Source: an uncultured Eubacteriales bacterium (GTDB taxonomy: Bacteria > Bacillota > Clostridia > Christensenellales > Aristaeellaceae). Taken from it: 12,589 bases of DNA. The notes below the pieces were generated by a model that saw nothing but the letters and a program-made list of their open reading frames with translations, was not told the origin of the DNA and did not search any database. Numbering within the stretch: position 1 is the stretch's first letter; the number at the start of each line of letters is the position of its first letter. The stretch is taken from NCBI GenBank assembly GCA_900542395.1, contig UQNM01000058.1:1-12589 (forward strand), in the 5' to 3' direction. The position numbers and the translations under genes are program-made. Below are positions 12,022 through 12,589 of this stretch, piece after piece.

Positions 12022-12589
12022 ATGTCATTCTTTGAAAACACCCGCAAGCCCGTAGGTTTTGGCGGGAAAATTATGGTCGCCATGATGAATGTCGGGCACA
12101 GCGCCGTGGCTCGGTGGGGGCTTCAATTTCTGAATGCTGCGCCGGACGCCAAGGTGCTGGACTGCGGCTGCGGCGGTGGGGCGAACATCAAGAGACTGCT
12201 GAAAAAATGTCCACAGGGGATTGTCAAGGGCATCGACTATTCATCCGTCAGCGTGGAGAAATCCCAAAGGGTCAATGCGGATGCCATCGCAAAGGGGCGC
12301 TGCACGATTTTGCAAGGCAGTGTGGCGAAAAGGATCTTTGCGGAGGGATGGTTTGACGCGGTTACGGCATTTGAAACCGTCTATTTCTGGCCGGAACTGC
12401 CGCAATGCTTCCGCGAAATCCATCGGATGCTGAAACCTGGCGGAATGTTTCTCATCTGCAACGAAAGCAATGGCGACACGGACAAGGACGAGAAGTGGAC
12501 GAAGCTTATCGGCGGCATGACCATCTATAAGGACATTGAGTTAAAGGCGTATCTGGAGCAGGCGGGCTTTCACGAGGTGCAGATACACA
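12022..12589 (+). CDS. Second SAM-dependent methyltransferase, cut by the window edge
   Basis: The frame is open from ATG 12022 to the end of the window, giving 189 residues with no stop reached. GGAGG (12011-12015) lies inside the end of the previous gene, 6 nt before the ATG, and only one base separates the previous stop from this start. KVLDCGCGGGANIKRL (44-59) is motif I. GIDYSSVSV (70-78) carries the acidic residue after strand 2. FDAVTAFETVYFWPEL (111-126) and IHRMLKPGGMFLI (133-145) are the following motifs. The N-terminal MSFFENTRKPVGFGGKIMVA resembles Clostridia methyltransferases usually annotated only as class I. It is not a duplicate of its neighbour: outside the SAM-binding motifs the two share little. 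The pair may act on the same or successive substrates, but nothing here identifies them. Confidence 0.85.
   Translation, partial: MSFFENTRKPVGFGGKIMVAMMNVGHSAVARWGLQFLNAAPDAKVLDCGCGGGANIKRLLKKCPQGIVKGIDYSSVSVEKSQRVNADAIAKGRCTILQGSVAKRIFAEGWFDAVTAFETVYFWPELPQCFREIHRMLKPGGMFLICNESNGDTDKDEKWTKLIGGMTIYKDIELKAYLEQAGFHEVQIH

Overview
The window looks like a GC-rich chromosomal segment from a low-G+C-phylum (Firmicutes/Clostridia-type) anaerobe, probably host-associated. The reasons are strong Shine-Dalgarno sites (AGGAGG, GGAGG, AAGGAG), sigma-A-type promoters, Rho-independent terminators, a MetNIQ operon, a DUF1294 protein, and a secreted FMN-binding flavin reductase of the kind common in gut anaerobes. 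Palindromic intergenic repeats resemble those scattered through Clostridia genomes. The taxon is inferred; there is no marker gene in the window.

Left part (1-5500), amino-acid and sulfur metabolism. A small DUF1294 membrane protein is followed at once by a PLP-dependent D-cysteine desulfhydrase/ACC deaminase-family enzyme on the + strand. A MITE-like element and a bidirectional terminator separate them from the convergent metN-metI-metQ methionine ABC importer on the - strand. metN and a LysR-type regulator are divergent. Their shared region holds one promoter each way and a CATAG-N7-CTATG dyad (a T-N11-A LysR box) centred about 66 bp upstream of the predicted metN start of transcription. 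The lysR leader carries four perfect hairpins from repeat elements.

Middle part (5500-9540), a candidate respiratory module. An alpha/beta hydrolase (- strand, own promoter and terminator) lies downstream of a MerR-family regulator. MerR is divergent from a secreted protein with a signal peptide, an FMN-binding domain with a flavinylation motif, and a fumarate-reductase-like FAD domain. The promoter of the secreted reductase is a textbook MerR target: a 19-bp spacer carrying a perfect 7+7 dyad. The catalytic Arg/His/Arg residues of true fumarate reductases appear to be missing, so the electron acceptor is probably something else. This is the most interesting system in the window.

Right part (9540-12589), accessory and visibly lower in GC. 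It holds a lone hypothetical protein with uracil-DNA-glycosylase-like features, a tRNA-Ala(GGC) with promoter and terminator, a chimeric relic joining a sugar-ABC-permease fragment to a LacI-type regulator fragment, a very small ORF, and two closely packed SAM-dependent methyltransferase genes. The second of these runs off the window. Long antisense ORFs in the GC-rich part are shadows and are left out.
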